Of a stretch of DNA of 11,531 nucleotides, positions 1 to 8,222 are shown in pieces (within the stretch, counting starts at the first letter, position 1; every line of letters starts with the position of its first letter). Made by a program: the position numbers and the translations under genes. Source of the stretch: Rhodospira sp. (GTDB lineage: Bacteria; Pseudomonadota; Alphaproteobacteria; Rhodospirillales; Rhodospirillaceae). The stretch is taken from assembly GCA_028277295.1 (NCBI GenBank), contig JANQGN010000015.1:1-11531 (forward strand). The letters run 5' to 3'. A model generated the notes under the pieces. The model was not told where the DNA came from and ran no database searches. It saw only the letters and a program-made list of their open reading frames with translations.

Positions 1-8
1 TCAGCCAT
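1..8 (-). CDS. Possible start of a leftward gene cut by the window edge
   Basis: On the minus strand an ATG at 8-6 is preceded by AAAGGA (24-19) with a 10-base spacer, a normal ribosome-binding arrangement. Only two full codons (Met-Ala) lie inside the window, so the product cannot be named. If real, the gene is divergent from hpnA and the space between them would carry both promoters. The start signal is the only evidence, and a chance match is quite possible. Confidence 0.22.
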
Positions 9-315
9 GATCCGGGTGTCCTTTGCGGCGGGGGAGAACCAGTCGCCGGCACGGACTCGGGCCGAATTCCGAGCCGGAACGCTTACCGATACGCGATACT
101 CGGAAAGCCTAACACAGGCTGGTGCGCCGAACATCCTACCAATTCGTTGCGGTATGGCCGGGGCTTGATCACCTCTTGGGGTGCACGACAAGGGTACTCC
201 CGCGACCCGTTGGTCCGGCGCCCTTGCGAGGGCGGGGTGTGGCGCGGTAGGCATGCGGGCTGAGTCCTGCGGCGTCCCAAGGGCGCCTGTCCTCATCCCG
301 TGGGAGGCGCGCCCC
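9..315. other. Non-coding region upstream of hpnA with small dyads
   Basis: I find no convincing gene in these 307 bases. Small dyads are present: CTCGG/CCGAG at 56-60 and 69-73, AGCCT/AGGCT at 106-110 and 116-120, and a tidy hairpin with a 6-bp stem (219-224 with 229-234, loop TGCG) in the probable hpnA leader. No promoter pair stands out. TTGATC at 165-170 has no good -10 partner at 16-18 bases. The hpnA reading frame stays open leftward to a GTG at 181, but that stretch lacks family sequence. Confidence 0.5.
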
Positions 316-1305
316 ATGACAACCCTGGTGACCGGAGCGACCGGCTTTGTCGGCGCCGCCGTGACCCGTGCCCTGCTGGCGCGTGGCGAAACCGTGCGCT
401 GCCTGGCGCGGCCGGGCAGCGACCGGCGCAACCTGGCCGGGCTGGACGTGGACATCGCCGAGGGAGACCTGATCGATCCGGCCTCCCTGCGGGCCGCCGC
501 CCGAGGCTGTGAGGCCCTTTATCACGTGGCCGCCGATTACCGCCTGTGGATCCCCGATCCGCCGGCCATGGACCGGGTCAACGTGGAGGGCTCCCGGGCC
601 GTCATTCGCGCCGCCCTGGAGGCCGGCGCGCGGCGCGTTGTCTACACCAGCTCGGTGGCGGTGCTGCGCCCCCACGCCGATGGCACGCCCGCCGACGAGG
701 CCACCCCCACGACCGAGGCCGACATGGTCGGCGCCTACAAGCGCTCCAAGTACCGCGCCGAGGCCGCCGTCTCCGCCCTGGTGCGCGACGAGGGCGCCCC
801 GGTGGTCATCGTCAATCCCTCCACGCCGATCGGTCCACGCGACATCAAGCCCACCCCCACCGGCCGGGTGATCGTCGAGGCCGCCGCCGGGCGCATGCCG
901 GCCTATGTGGACACGGGCCTGAACGTGGCCCACGTGGACGACGTGGCGGCCGGGCACCTGCTGGCCTTCGACAAGGGCGCGGTGGGTGAGCGTTACATCC
1001 TCGGCGGTGAGGACATGACGCTCGCCGGCATCCTGGCCGAGGTGGCGGCGCTCACCGGCCGCCGGCCGCCCACGATGCGCCTGCCCCATGACCTGATCCT
1101 GCCCTTCGCCTGGATGGCCGAGGGTGTCGCCAGGATCACGGGCAAGGAGCCCTTCGCCACCGTGGATGGCCTGCGCATGGCCAAGAAGCGCATGTTCTTC
1201 TCCAGCGGCAAGGCCGCGGGGGAGCTTGGCTATGCCTGGCGCCCGGCGCGCGCGGCCCTGGCCGACGCCGTGGCCTGGTTCCGCGACAACGGGTATGTGC
1301 GATGA
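316..1305 (+). CDS. hpnA: Hopanoid-associated sugar epimerase HpnA (extended SDR)
   Basis: This 329-residue protein is an NAD(P)-dependent extended short-chain dehydrogenase/reductase. It begins directly with the Rossmann glycine motif (G7, G10, G13 in TGATGFVG). It has the serine pair S112/S113 in VVYTSSVAV and the YxxxK catalytic pair Y141/K145 in YKRSK. The stretch NPSTPIGPRDIKPTPTG is, from memory, a hallmark of the HpnA family. HpnA genes sit in hopanoid clusters; the substrate is usually called a sugar but is not firmly established. I chose ATG 316 because GGGAGG (302-307) lies 8 bases upstream and the Rossmann strand starts at once. The frame is open back to GTG 181, but that 45-residue extension has no domain sequence. 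Its stop overlaps the hpnN start (ATGA, 1302-1305), so the two are co-transcribed and probably translationally coupled. Confidence 0.93.
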   Translation: MTTLVTGATGFVGAAVTRALLARGETVRCLARPGSDRRNLAGLDVDIAEGDLIDPASLRAAARGCEALYHVAADYRLWIPDPPAMDRVNVEGSRAVIRAALEAGARRVVYTSSVAVLRPHADGTPADEATPTTEADMVGAYKRSKYRAEAAVSALVRDEGAPVVIVNPSTPIGPRDIKPTPTGRVIVEAAAGRMPAYVDTGLNVAHVDDVAAGHLLAFDKGAVGERYILGGEDMTLAGILAEVAALTGRRPPTMRLPHDLILPFAWMAEGVARITGKEPFATVDGLRMAKKRMFFSSGKAAGELGYAWRPARAALADAVAWFRDNGYVR

Positions 1306-3950
1306 GCGTCGCTGGCCTGATCGCGGCGTGGGTGGAGGGGGCGCGCCGCCGTCCCTGGCTGGTGCTGTCCGTGGCCCTGGTGCTGACGGCGCTGTCCCTG
1401 TGGCTGGCGGCAACGCGAATGGGCGTGTCCACCGACACCTCGGCGATGCTCGACCCGGATCTGCCCTTCCAGCAACAGGACCGGATGCTCAAGGACGCCT
1501 TCCCCCAGTTGGGCGGCGAACTGGCGGTGGTGATCGATGCGCGCACCGGCGCCCAGGCCGAGGCGGCCGCCGCCGCCCTGACCGCCGCGCTGGCGCCGCG
1601 CGATGACCTGTTCGCCTTCGTCCAGGATGTGGCGGGTGATCCCTTCTTTCGGCGCAATGGTCTGCTGTTCCTGGGCGTGGACGACCTTTACAAGCTCTCC
1701 GACACACTCGCCGAGGCGCAACCGTTCCTGGGCGCGCTCTGGCCGGATCCGTCCCTGCGCGGACTGGCCGGGCTGATGGGCACCGCCGCCGACGCGCTGG
1801 CCGAGGGAGAGGCGCCCGCGCTGGCGGGTGGCGGCGGCCTGGCCCTGGGGCCGGTGCTGGAGCGCATGGCCGGCGTGGCCGAGGCGCGCCTCGGCGGTGA
1901 CCGGGCGGCGCGGCTGGACTGGCAGGCGCTGATGCGCGGCCAGGCGGTGCCCGCGCCGGGGGACACCCGCCGCCTCCTGCTGGCCAAGCCGACCCTGGAT
2001 CTGACCGCCCTGTCGCCGGCCGGCGCGGCCATGACGGCCGTGCGCGCGACCGCCCAGGACCTGGGCCTGACGCCGGACGCGGGCGTGACGGTCCGCCTTA
2101 CCGGCGCGGCGGCCATGGAGAGCGAGGAACTGAAGAGCGTCCAGACCGGCATGGACCTGGCCGGGGCCATCACCTTCGTCGCCGTGGTGAGCCTGTTGAT
2201 CCTCGGTCTGCGCTCGCCGCGGCTGATCCTGGCCACGGTGATCACCCTGGTCGCGGGCCTCTGCTGGACGGCTGGCCTGGCCGCCATCACCGTGGGCACG
2301 CTCAACATGATCTCGGTGGCCTTCGCGGTGCTGTTCATCGGCCTGTCGGTGGACTTCGGCATTCACTTCGCGCTGCGTTATCGGGAGGGTCGGGAGCGGG
2401 GCGCCGACAACGCCGCCGCCCTGGCCGAGGCGGCGCGAGGCGTGGGACCGGCGCTGGCGCTCTGCGCGGTGGCGGCGGCCATCGCCTTCCTGGCGTTCCT
2501 GCCCACCGATTACCGGGGGCTCGCGCAACTGGGACTGATCTCGGGCATGGGGATGGGCGTGGCCTTCGTCGCCAACCTGACCCTGCCGCCGGCCATCCTG
2601 GCGGTGCTGCCGGCGCGCCCCGGCGGCGGCGGGCGCGATGGGGGGCTTCGAGCGGTGGCGGCGCGGCTGGAGTCGGGCTTGCGCGGGCGTGCCCGCCTGG
2701 TGGTTCTGGGCGCGCTGCTGCTGGGTTTGGGGGCGGCGGCGCTGGCGCCGGGGGCGCGCTTCGACTTCGATCCGCTCAACCTGCGCGATCCAGACACCGA
2801 GTCCGTGGCCGCCGTCCTCGATCTGCTGGATGACCCGCAGGTGACGCCCTACACCATGGACATCCTGGCCGCCGATCTGGACGCGGCGGAGGTCCTGGCG
2901 GGCCGGGTGGCCGCCTTGCCCGAGGTGGCCAGCGCCATCACCGCTCGCGACCTGGTGCCGGGGGAGCAGGAGGAGAAGCTCTTTGTCGTCGGCGACATGG
3001 CCCTGTTCCTGGGCGCGTCGCTGGCGCAACAGACCCTGCCGCCGCCGGATGCCCCGGCCCTGCGGACCGCCGTCCTGGCGCTGGGTGAGGCATTGGCGCG
3101 CCTGGCCGAGGCGCCGGGCGCCGATCCCGGGACACAGGCCGCCGCCCGGCGGCTCGCCGCCGTGCTGGCGCGCGCCGACACACCCGAGTCGCTGGCCGAC
3201 GTGGACCAGGCGCTGACTGCCGATCTGCCGCCGGTGCTGGACCGATTGCGGGACTCCCTGACGGCCGGTCCGGTCACCCTGGCCGATTTCCCGGCGGCGC
3301 TGCGAGACCGCTACCTTGCGCCGGATGGCCGGGCGCGCGTCGAGGTGCGCTCGGCCCTGGACGCGCGCGATCCGGCCGAACTGGCGCGCTTCGTGGACGC
3401 GGTGCGCGCCGAGGTGCCCGAGGCCACTGGGTCGCCGGTGTTGATCCGCGAGTCGGGGCGGACGGTGCTGGGGGCTTTCGCCGAGGCGGCGACCCTGGCC
3501 TTTCTGGGGATCTCGGTCCTGCTGGCGGCGACCCTGCGGCGGGTCCGCGACGTGCTGCTGGTGTTCGCGCCGCTCACCCTGGCCGCCGTGCTGACCGTGG
3601 CCACGGCGGCGGTGCTTGGCCTGCCGTTCAACTTCGCCAACGTCATCGTGCTGCCGCTGCTGTTCGGCCTGGGGGTGGCCAGCGCCATTCACCTGGTCCA
3701 GCGCGAGCGCGGCGAGGCCGACGTGGCCGATGCCATGGCCAGCAGCACGCCGCGCGCGGTGCTGTTCAGCGCGCTCACGACCATCGGCTCGTTCGGCTCG
3801 ATCGCCGCTTCCAGCCACCCCGGCACGGCCAGCATGGGCGTGTTGCTGACCATCGCCATTGGCTTGACGCTGGTCTGTACCCTGGGCGTCCTGCCGGCCC
3901 TGCTGGCCCTGTGGCCGAGCCAGAAAAGGATGTCGAAGGCCCGCTCATGA
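1302..3950 (+). CDS. hpnN: Hopanoid transporter HpnN (RND/MMPL family)
   Basis: This 882-residue inner-membrane protein has the internal duplication of RND/MMPL transporters. It shows one N-terminal membrane helix (about 18-38), a large periplasmic domain (about 39-283), a five-helix bundle (about 288-435), then a second helix (about 460-480), periplasmic domain and helix bundle (from about 725). The first bundle carries GLSVDFGIHF with D351, the family's polar transmembrane motif. The matching second-half segment (from G789, GLGVASAIHL) lacks the aspartate, as I recall for other HpnN proteins. HpnN is known from Rhodopseudomonas and Burkholderia as the protein that moves hopanoids to the outer membrane. 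Full family length, no frameshift. Its start overlaps the hpnA stop by four bases and it has only a weak ribosome site, which fits coupling. Confidence 0.93.
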   Translation: MSVAGLIAAWVEGARRRPWLVLSVALVLTALSLWLAATRMGVSTDTSAMLDPDLPFQQQDRMLKDAFPQLGGELAVVIDARTGAQAEAAAAALTAALAPRDDLFAFVQDVAGDPFFRRNGLLFLGVDDLYKLSDTLAEAQPFLGALWPDPSLRGLAGLMGTAADALAEGEAPALAGGGGLALGPVLERMAGVAEARLGGDRAARLDWQALMRGQAVPAPGDTRRLLLAKPTLDLTALSPAGAAMTAVRATAQDLGLTPDAGVTVRLTGAAAMESEELKSVQTGMDLAGAITFVAVVSLLILGLRSPRLILATVITLVAGLCWTAGLAAITVGTLNMISVAFAVLFIGLSVDFGIHFALRYREGRERGADNAAALAEAARGVGPALALCAVAAAIAFLAFLPTDYRGLAQLGLISGMGMGVAFVANLTLPPAILAVLPARPGGGGRDGGLRAVAARLESGLRGRARLVVLGALLLGLGAAALAPGARFDFDPLNLRDPDTESVAAVLDLLDDPQVTPYTMDILAADLDAAEVLAGRVAALPEVASAITARDLVPGEQEEKLFVVGDMALFLGASLAQQTLPPPDAPALRTAVLALGEALARLAEAPGADPGTQAAARRLAAVLARADTPESLADVDQALTADLPPVLDRLRDSLTAGPVTLADFPAALRDRYLAPDGRARVEVRSALDARDPAELARFVDAVRAEVPEATGSPVLIRESGRTVLGAFAEAATLAFLGISVLLAATLRRVRDVLLVFAPLTLAAVLTVATAAVLGLPFNFANVIVLPLLFGLGVASAIHLVQRERGEADVADAMASSTPRAVLFSALTTIGSFGSIAASSHPGTASMGVLLTIAIGLTLVCTLGVLPALLALWPSQKRMSKARS

Positions 3951-4033
3951 CCCTATATCGCGGACGGGCGAGGGACGGCGACCGTGTCCGGCGCCGCCGC
4001 CTGGCCCGAGTGATCCGAGGATAAGGAGCGATC

Positions 4034-4987
4034 ATGCAAACCGTACCGTTCGCCAACGGCGACGCGATGCCCCAGCTCGGGCTGGGCACCTGGAAGGCCG
4101 CCCCCGGTGTCGTCGGCGCGGCGGTGGCCGAGGCCCTGCGCCTTGGCTATCGGCACATCGACTGCGCCCATATCTACGGCAACGAGGCCGAGGTGGGGCA
4201 AGCCCTGGCCGAGGCGTTTCGTGCTGGCCTCAAGCGCGAAGACGTCTGGATCACCTCCAAGCTCTGGAACGATGCCCACGCCCCGGACGATGTTCGCCCG
4301 GCGCTGGAACACACCCTGAAGAACCTGGGTCTGGATGCCCTGGACCTTTACCTGATCCATTGGCCGGTCGCCCACAAGCGGGGCACGGTCATGCCGGAGA
4401 CGGCGGCCGACTTCGTCGACCCGGACGACCTGCCTCTGTCCACCACCTGGGCGGCCATGGAGACCCTGGTGGACCAGGGCCTGACTCGCCATGCCGGGGT
4501 GAGCAACATCAGCGTGCCGCGCCTGCGGGCGCTGGTGGAGGGCGCCCGCCATGTCCCGGAGGTCAACCAGATCGAGTTGCACCCGTACCTCCAGCAGGCC
4601 GACATGCTGGCCTTCTGCCGGGACGCCGGGGTTCACCTGACCGCTTACTCGCCGCTGGGATCAAGCGACCGACCGGCCATGCTGCGTGGCGAGAACGAGC
4701 CGGTGTTGCTGGAGGACCCGACGGTCGCCGCTGTCGCCGCGCGTCACGGCGCGTCGCCGGCGCAGGTGCTGATTGCCTGGGCCTTGCGGCGCGGCACGTC
4801 GGTGATCCCCAAGTCCGTGAACCCGGCGCGGCTGGCCCAGAACCTGGCGGCGGCCGGCCTCGCCCTGAACGATGAGGACATGACGGCGCTCGCGGCGCTG
4901 GACCGGGGGGTTCGTTATGTCTCCGGGGACTTCTGGGTCTTCCCCGGCGGCCCGCACACCCTGGAGACGCTGTGGGGGGAGGCGTAG
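4034..4987 (+). CDS. Aldo/keto reductase, NADPH-dependent
   Basis: This 317-residue protein is a complete soluble (alpha/beta)8-barrel aldo/keto reductase. The four catalytic residues are visible: D43 and Y48 in HIDCAHIYGNE, K76 in ITSKLWN and H109 in DLYLIHWP. GVSNIS, NQIELHPYLQ and AYSPLGSS are standard family blocks, and IPKSVNPARL near the C-terminus is the usual NADPH phosphate-binding segment. The family reduces aldehydes and ketones to alcohols; the substrate cannot be read from sequence. ATG 4034 is preceded by AAGGAG (4023-4028) at 5 bases. It lies 83 bp behind hpnN on the same strand with no hairpin terminator seen between, so it may belong to the hopanoid transcript. A role in reducing the hopanoid side chain is possible but inferred only from position; a general detoxification reductase is the alternative. 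Confidence 0.93.
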   Translation: MQTVPFANGDAMPQLGLGTWKAAPGVVGAAVAEALRLGYRHIDCAHIYGNEAEVGQALAEAFRAGLKREDVWITSKLWNDAHAPDDVRPALEHTLKNLGLDALDLYLIHWPVAHKRGTVMPETAADFVDPDDLPLSTTWAAMETLVDQGLTRHAGVSNISVPRLRALVEGARHVPEVNQIELHPYLQQADMLAFCRDAGVHLTAYSPLGSSDRPAMLRGENEPVLLEDPTVAAVAARHGASPAQVLIAWALRRGTSVIPKSVNPARLAQNLAAAGLALNDEDMTALAALDRGVRYVSGDFWVFPGGPHTLETLWGEA

Positions 4988-4994
4988 GACCCGT

Positions 4995-5094
4995 CGCCCC
5001 CTCCCGACCTCCCCCATAAATGGGGGAGGAGTCGGTTTGCGGGTGGAGCCGCTCGGACTCCCTCCCCAGTCATGGGGAGGGCTGGGGTGGGGCG
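4995..5094. repeat. Inverted pair of REP-like palindromes (BIME-like), probable two-way terminator
   Basis: Two related GC-rich palindromes face each other between convergent genes. Hairpin 1 pairs 5008-5017 with 5020-5029 (10 bp). Hairpin 2 pairs 5060-5068 with 5073-5081 (9 bp, loop GTCA). Read on opposite strands, both units have the same plan: GACTCC, a CTCCCC-type stem, then a G-rich tail (GGGAGGGGGC on one, GGGGTGGGGC on the other). GGAGTC (5028-5033) and GACTCC (5056-5061) form a third, joining dyad. Clustered inverted palindromes of this kind are scattered between genes in many GC-rich proteobacteria. Hairpin 2 overlaps the last codons of the methyltransferase gene. The pair probably ends transcription from both sides, although neither hairpin has a T-run. 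Confidence 0.8.
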
Positions 5095-6422
5095 CCGGTT
5101 TCGGTGTCTTGTGCCTCTTCCCGCGCCAGCACGGCCACGAAGAACCCGTCCGTGTCATGATCGGCGGGGGACAGGCGGATCGCCGTGGCCTCGTCGGGCA
5201 TGGGGCAGGGGGCGGACACGCCGGCCTCGGCCCAGACCTGGGCGGCCGGGACGGGGCGATACGCCTGGCCGGCCTCCGTCTCCAGGAAGGCGGCGATGCG
5301 GTCCTCGTTCTCCGCGCGCAGCAGCGAGCAGGTGACATAGATGATTCGCCCGCCGCCCGGCCTGGCCAGCCGCGCGGCCCGCAGCAGCAGGGCGTCCTGT
5401 TCGGCCATCAAGGCCTTGAGCCGGTCCTCGTCCATCCGCCAGCGGGCATCCGGGTTGCGCCGCCACGTTCCGCTTCCACCGCAAGGGGCGTCCACCAGAA
5501 CCCGGTCGAAGGTGCGCGCCTGGCGCTTCAGCCAGCGGCGCCCCGGCGTGTCCAGCACCCGGACGGTCACGTTCTGCACGCCGGCGCGGCGCATGCGGGT
5601 GCGGGCGCGGTCCAGACGCCCCTGGGAGATGTCGCAGGCCACCAGCCGGCCCTGGTTGCCCATGGCACCGGCCAGCGCCAGCGTCTTGCCGCCGGCCCCA
5701 GCGCAGAGGTCGCAGACGGCCATCCCGGGTGCCGCGCCGACCAGGGCGGCGGCCAGTTGGGAGCCGGCATCCTGCACCTCCACCAGGCCCTCGCGGAACG
5801 CCTTGGTGGCCGCCAGGTTGACCCGCCCGCCGATGCGCAACGCCAGCGGCCCCAGCGGGCCAGGCTCGGCGACGATGCCCTCCCCGGCCAGGGCGGCGCG
5901 GGCGGCCTCGCGCCCGGCCTTCAGGGCATTGACGCGCAGGTCCAGGGGGGCTTCGGTGTTCAGGACCGCCACCACCCGCCGCCACTCGTCGCCCAGCGCC
6001 AGGGGCAGGTGCGGCAGGATCCACGCGGGCAGTTCCAGACGCGCCGCCTCGGGCATGTCCGGCGGTGCCAGGGGCTGGCCCGACAGGCGCCGGGCCAGGT
6101 CCTGTTCGCTGGCGGTCAGGGGTTCCGGGTCGTGACCACGCCCGGTGAACAGCCCCTTGATCGCCGCCGTATCCAACCCGTCGGTGAGCACCAGGTCGGC
6201 GATCAGGCGCTCGCGCGGGGAGCCGTCGCCCGTCCACCAGCCCAGGCGGGCATGGCGGCGCAGCAGTCCATAGACCCGCTCCGTCACCGCCCGCCGGTCG
6301 CTCCCACCCATGTAGCGCCGGGCGCGCAGGAAGGTTTGTACCACGCCATCGGCGGGACGCGGGGTGGCGGCGATCTCGGTCAGCAGGTCGATGGCGGCCT
6401 GCAGGCGGGCGGCGGGGGTCAT
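5070..6422 (-). CDS. RsmB/NOP-family RNA (cytosine-5) methyltransferase
   Basis: This 450-residue SAM-dependent enzyme belongs to the RsmB/NOP2/Sun group that makes 5-methylcytosine in RNA. An N-terminal helical region (about 1-135, RsmB/NusB-like) precedes the Rossmann methyltransferase domain. The SAM motif is D238-LCAGAGG-K246, the motif IV cysteine is C314 in VDAPCGGSG, and the nucleophile cysteine is C365 in YVTCS. Both family cysteines are present, so it should be active. E. coli RsmB (429 residues) methylates C967 of 16S rRNA; this protein could be that enzyme or a paralogue with another site, so I give no symbol. AAGGA precedes ATG 6422 by 7 bases. It follows thiY by 50 bp with no terminator seen, so it may share the thi transcript. 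Its stop codon (TGA, 5072-5070) lies in the loop of a repeat hairpin, and the last residues (APPQPSP) are encoded by the repeat. Confidence 0.93.
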   Translation of the reverse strand: MTPAARLQAAIDLLTEIAATPRPADGVVQTFLRARRYMGGSDRRAVTERVYGLLRRHARLGWWTGDGSPRERLIADLVLTDGLDTAAIKGLFTGRGHDPEPLTASEQDLARRLSGQPLAPPDMPEAARLELPAWILPHLPLALGDEWRRVVAVLNTEAPLDLRVNALKAGREAARAALAGEGIVAEPGPLGPLALRIGGRVNLAATKAFREGLVEVQDAGSQLAAALVGAAPGMAVCDLCAGAGGKTLALAGAMGNQGRLVACDISQGRLDRARTRMRRAGVQNVTVRVLDTPGRRWLKRQARTFDRVLVDAPCGGSGTWRRNPDARWRMDEDRLKALMAEQDALLLRAARLARPGGGRIIYVTCSLLRAENEDRIAAFLETEAGQAYRPVPAAQVWAEAGVSAPCPMPDEATAIRLSPADHDTDGFFVAVLAREEAQDTETGAPPQPSP

Positions 6423-6472
6423 GAGGCGGTCCTTGGGGGTGGGTCCCGGTGGCGGGAGACTGGGCCGCCCGT

Positions 6473-7438
6473 TTACTCGACGCGGACGTCCACCGCCAGC
6501 TTTTCCACGGGGGCGGTGGCCTCGATCAGCCCGGCGTCAAGGAGGAACGCGCCAAAGGCGATATAGCGCGGTCCGTCCACAGCCGCCGGGCGCAGGGCGA
6601 AGCGCGGCAGGGTGTCGAACCAGGCGCGGCGGTTCAGTTCGTCGTCCAGGTCCGGATGGGCGGCGATGAACAGGTCCCAGCTGTCATGCGGGTGGTTGAT
6701 CAGGTACTGTGTCGCCAGTTCCAGGGCGGCCATGAAGCCGTCGAGGCGGGGGTCATCGGTCTTGTCGGCGTGGGCGACGATAACAAGCTCGTCATAGGGC
6801 GGCACGCCATGCTCCTCCGGATAGAAGGCACGACCAGGCACGCCCTCGATCTCCAGTTGGGTTAGCTCGAAGTTGCGGTAGCCGCCGACGATGGCGTCCA
6901 CTTGGCCCGACACCAGCGCGGGCGACAGGCCGAAGCCCACGTTGATCTGCTCCACGTCATCGAGGCTCAGGCCCACCGTCTCCAGCATGGTGCCCAGCAC
7001 GCCGTCCTCGAAGCCGCTGACCGAGAAGCCCACGCGCTTGCCCTTCAGGTCCTCCAGGCCGTGAATATCGCTGTCGGCGCGCACGATCACCGTGTCCAGG
7101 GGGGTGGCCACCAGGGTGCCCACCCGCAGCAGCGGCAGGCCCTGGTCCACCTGCATGTGCACCTGCGGCTGATAGGACACCGCGAGGTCCATCTGGCCGG
7201 CGGCCACCAGCTTGGGCGGGTCGCTGGGATCGGCGGGGGCCAGCATCTCCACCTCCAGACCCTGAGCGGCGAAGAAGCCCTTCTCCTGGGCGACGATCAG
7301 CGGCGCGTGGTCCGGGTTGACGAACCAGTCCAGCAACAGGGTCAGCTTTTCCGGATCATCGGCGGCCCGAGCCGGCAGAGTCGTGAGGGCGATGCCCAGA
7401 ATGGCGGTGGCGAGGGTGAGTCCAGGGTGAGCGGTCAT
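6473..7438 (-). CDS. thiY: ThiY-like periplasmic binding protein for a thiamine pyrimidine precursor
   Basis: This 321-residue protein is the solute-binding part of an ABC importer in the NMT1/THI5-like family. A signal peptide is visible: hydrophobic core about 7-21 and an ALA-type cleavage site ARA-AD after residue 25, with no lipobox. Its n-region lacks Lys or Arg, which is unusual. The mature N-terminus has LDWFVNPDHAPLIVAQEKGFF-like sequence (residues 36 onward), the conserved family start. Family members bind N-formyl-4-amino-5-aminomethyl-2-methylpyrimidine or related pyrimidines, salvaged into thiamine. The upstream TPP riboswitch strongly supports that role over other NMT1 substrates such as sulfonates. 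AGGAGG (7455-7450) precedes the ATG by 11 bases, and the gene starts 34 bp after the permease stop. Confidence 0.9.
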   Translation of the reverse strand: MTAHPGLTLATAILGIALTTLPARAADDPEKLTLLLDWFVNPDHAPLIVAQEKGFFAAQGLEVEMLAPADPSDPPKLVAAGQMDLAVSYQPQVHMQVDQGLPLLRVGTLVATPLDTVIVRADSDIHGLEDLKGKRVGFSVSGFEDGVLGTMLETVGLSLDDVEQINVGFGLSPALVSGQVDAIVGGYRNFELTQLEIEGVPGRAFYPEEHGVPPYDELVIVAHADKTDDPRLDGFMAALELATQYLINHPHDSWDLFIAAHPDLDDELNRRAWFDTLPRFALRPAAVDGPRYIAFGAFLLDAGLIEATAPVEKLAVDVRVE

Positions 7439-7472
7439 GGGGTCTGGATCCTCCTGAGGGTGTGAGACGGGA

Positions 7473-8222
7473 TCAGGCGTTGCTTTCCGCCTGCCAGGGC
7501 ACCATGCGCCGGGTCAGCGCGGTCACCAGGGTGTAGAGGCCCACGGCGAAGGCGGCGAGCAGGGCCAGGGCGGCGAAGACAACATCCACCTGCATGCGGG
7601 CGTTGGCGTGCAGCATCAGGAACCCAAGCCCGGCGCTGGAGCCCACCCACTCGCCCACCACGGCGCCGATGGGGGCGACGGCGGCGGCCACCCGGAGGCC
7701 GCTGGCCAGGGCGGGCAGGGCGGCCGGCAGGCGGATGTGCCACAGCGTGGCCCAGCGCCCGGCGTTCATCACCCGGGCCATGTCCAGCCAGGCGGGATCG
7801 GTGCGGCGCAGACCGTCCAGGAAGGCGGTGGTGACCGGGAAGTAGATGATCAACACCGCCATCACCACCTTCGAACTAAGCCCATAACCCAGCCACAGCA
7901 CCAGCAGCGGCGCGAGCGCGAACACCGGCACCGCCTGGCTGATCACCAGGATCGGCAGCAGCCAGCGCCGGGCCGGCGCCCAGAGCACCAGGGCCAGGGC
8001 GGACAGCATGCCCAGCGCCACCCCGAAACCGAAGCCCAGCAGGATTTCGCCGAAGGTGATCAGCGCGTGATGGGCCAGCCGGTCGGCGCGGTCGATGGCC
8101 GTTGTCAGCGTGTCGAGGGGGGATGGCAGCAGGTAAGGGCGCTCGCCAGCGATGTGATAGGCAATCTGCCAGAGGGCCAGCAGCCCGGCCAGGGTGATCG
8201 CGGGGCGGAGGAGTCGGGTCAT
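7473..8222 (-). CDS. thiX: ThiX-like ABC permease
   Basis: This 249-residue inner-membrane protein is the permease of the pyrimidine-precursor importer. It has about six hydrophobic helices (for example LAGLLALWQIAYHIA, ILLGFGFGVALGML and VVMAVLIIYFPVTTAF). The BPD-transporter coupling (EAA) loop is seen as ARVMNAGRWATLWHIRLPAALP, the site that docks on the ATPase. The length is typical for the SsuC/TauC/ThiX group. ATG 8222 overlaps the thiZ stop in ATGA, which decides the start against an in-frame ATG seven codons upstream at 8243. Substrate assignment rests on the riboswitch and ThiY, since permeases of this group look alike. Confidence 0.9.
   Translation of the reverse strand: MTRLLRPAITLAGLLALWQIAYHIAGERPYLLPSPLDTLTTAIDRADRLAHHALITFGEILLGFGFGVALGMLSALALVLWAPARRWLLPILVISQAVPVFALAPLLVLWLGYGLSSKVVMAVLIIYFPVTTAFLDGLRRTDPAWLDMARVMNAGRWATLWHIRLPAALPALASGLRVAAAVAPIGAVVGEWVGSSAGLGFLMLHANARMQVDVVFAALALLAAFAVGLYTLVTALTRRMVPWQAESNA

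Noticed and set aside
7..168. A 53-codon plus-strand open frame starting at the ATG at 7
   Set aside because: No ribosome site, no recognisable sequence and too short to stand on openness alone in GC-rich DNA.
181..315. GTG-initiated 45-residue extension of HpnA
   Set aside because: No ribosome site and no family sequence; ATG 316 has GGGAGG at 8 bases and begins the Rossmann fold directly.
169..1413. A 414-codon open frame on the minus strand opposite hpnA
   Set aside because: Gly/His/Arg-rich shadow sequence with no motif; the plus strand holds the recognisable HpnA.
1230..3818. An 862-codon open frame on the minus strand opposite hpnN
   Set aside because: Its product is a low-complexity Arg/Gly/His/Gln-rich chain with no domain, a shadow of the GC-rich hpnN frame, which has clear transporter sequence.
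6423..6472. GGCGG/CCGCC stem between thiY and the methyltransferase gene as a terminator
   Set aside because: Only a 5-bp stem with no T-run after it, so it does not support a transcript end.
4917..6566. A 549-codon open frame on the plus strand opposite the methyltransferase gene
   Set aside because: Shadow frame: it begins inside the reductase gene, crosses the repeat, and has no family sequence.
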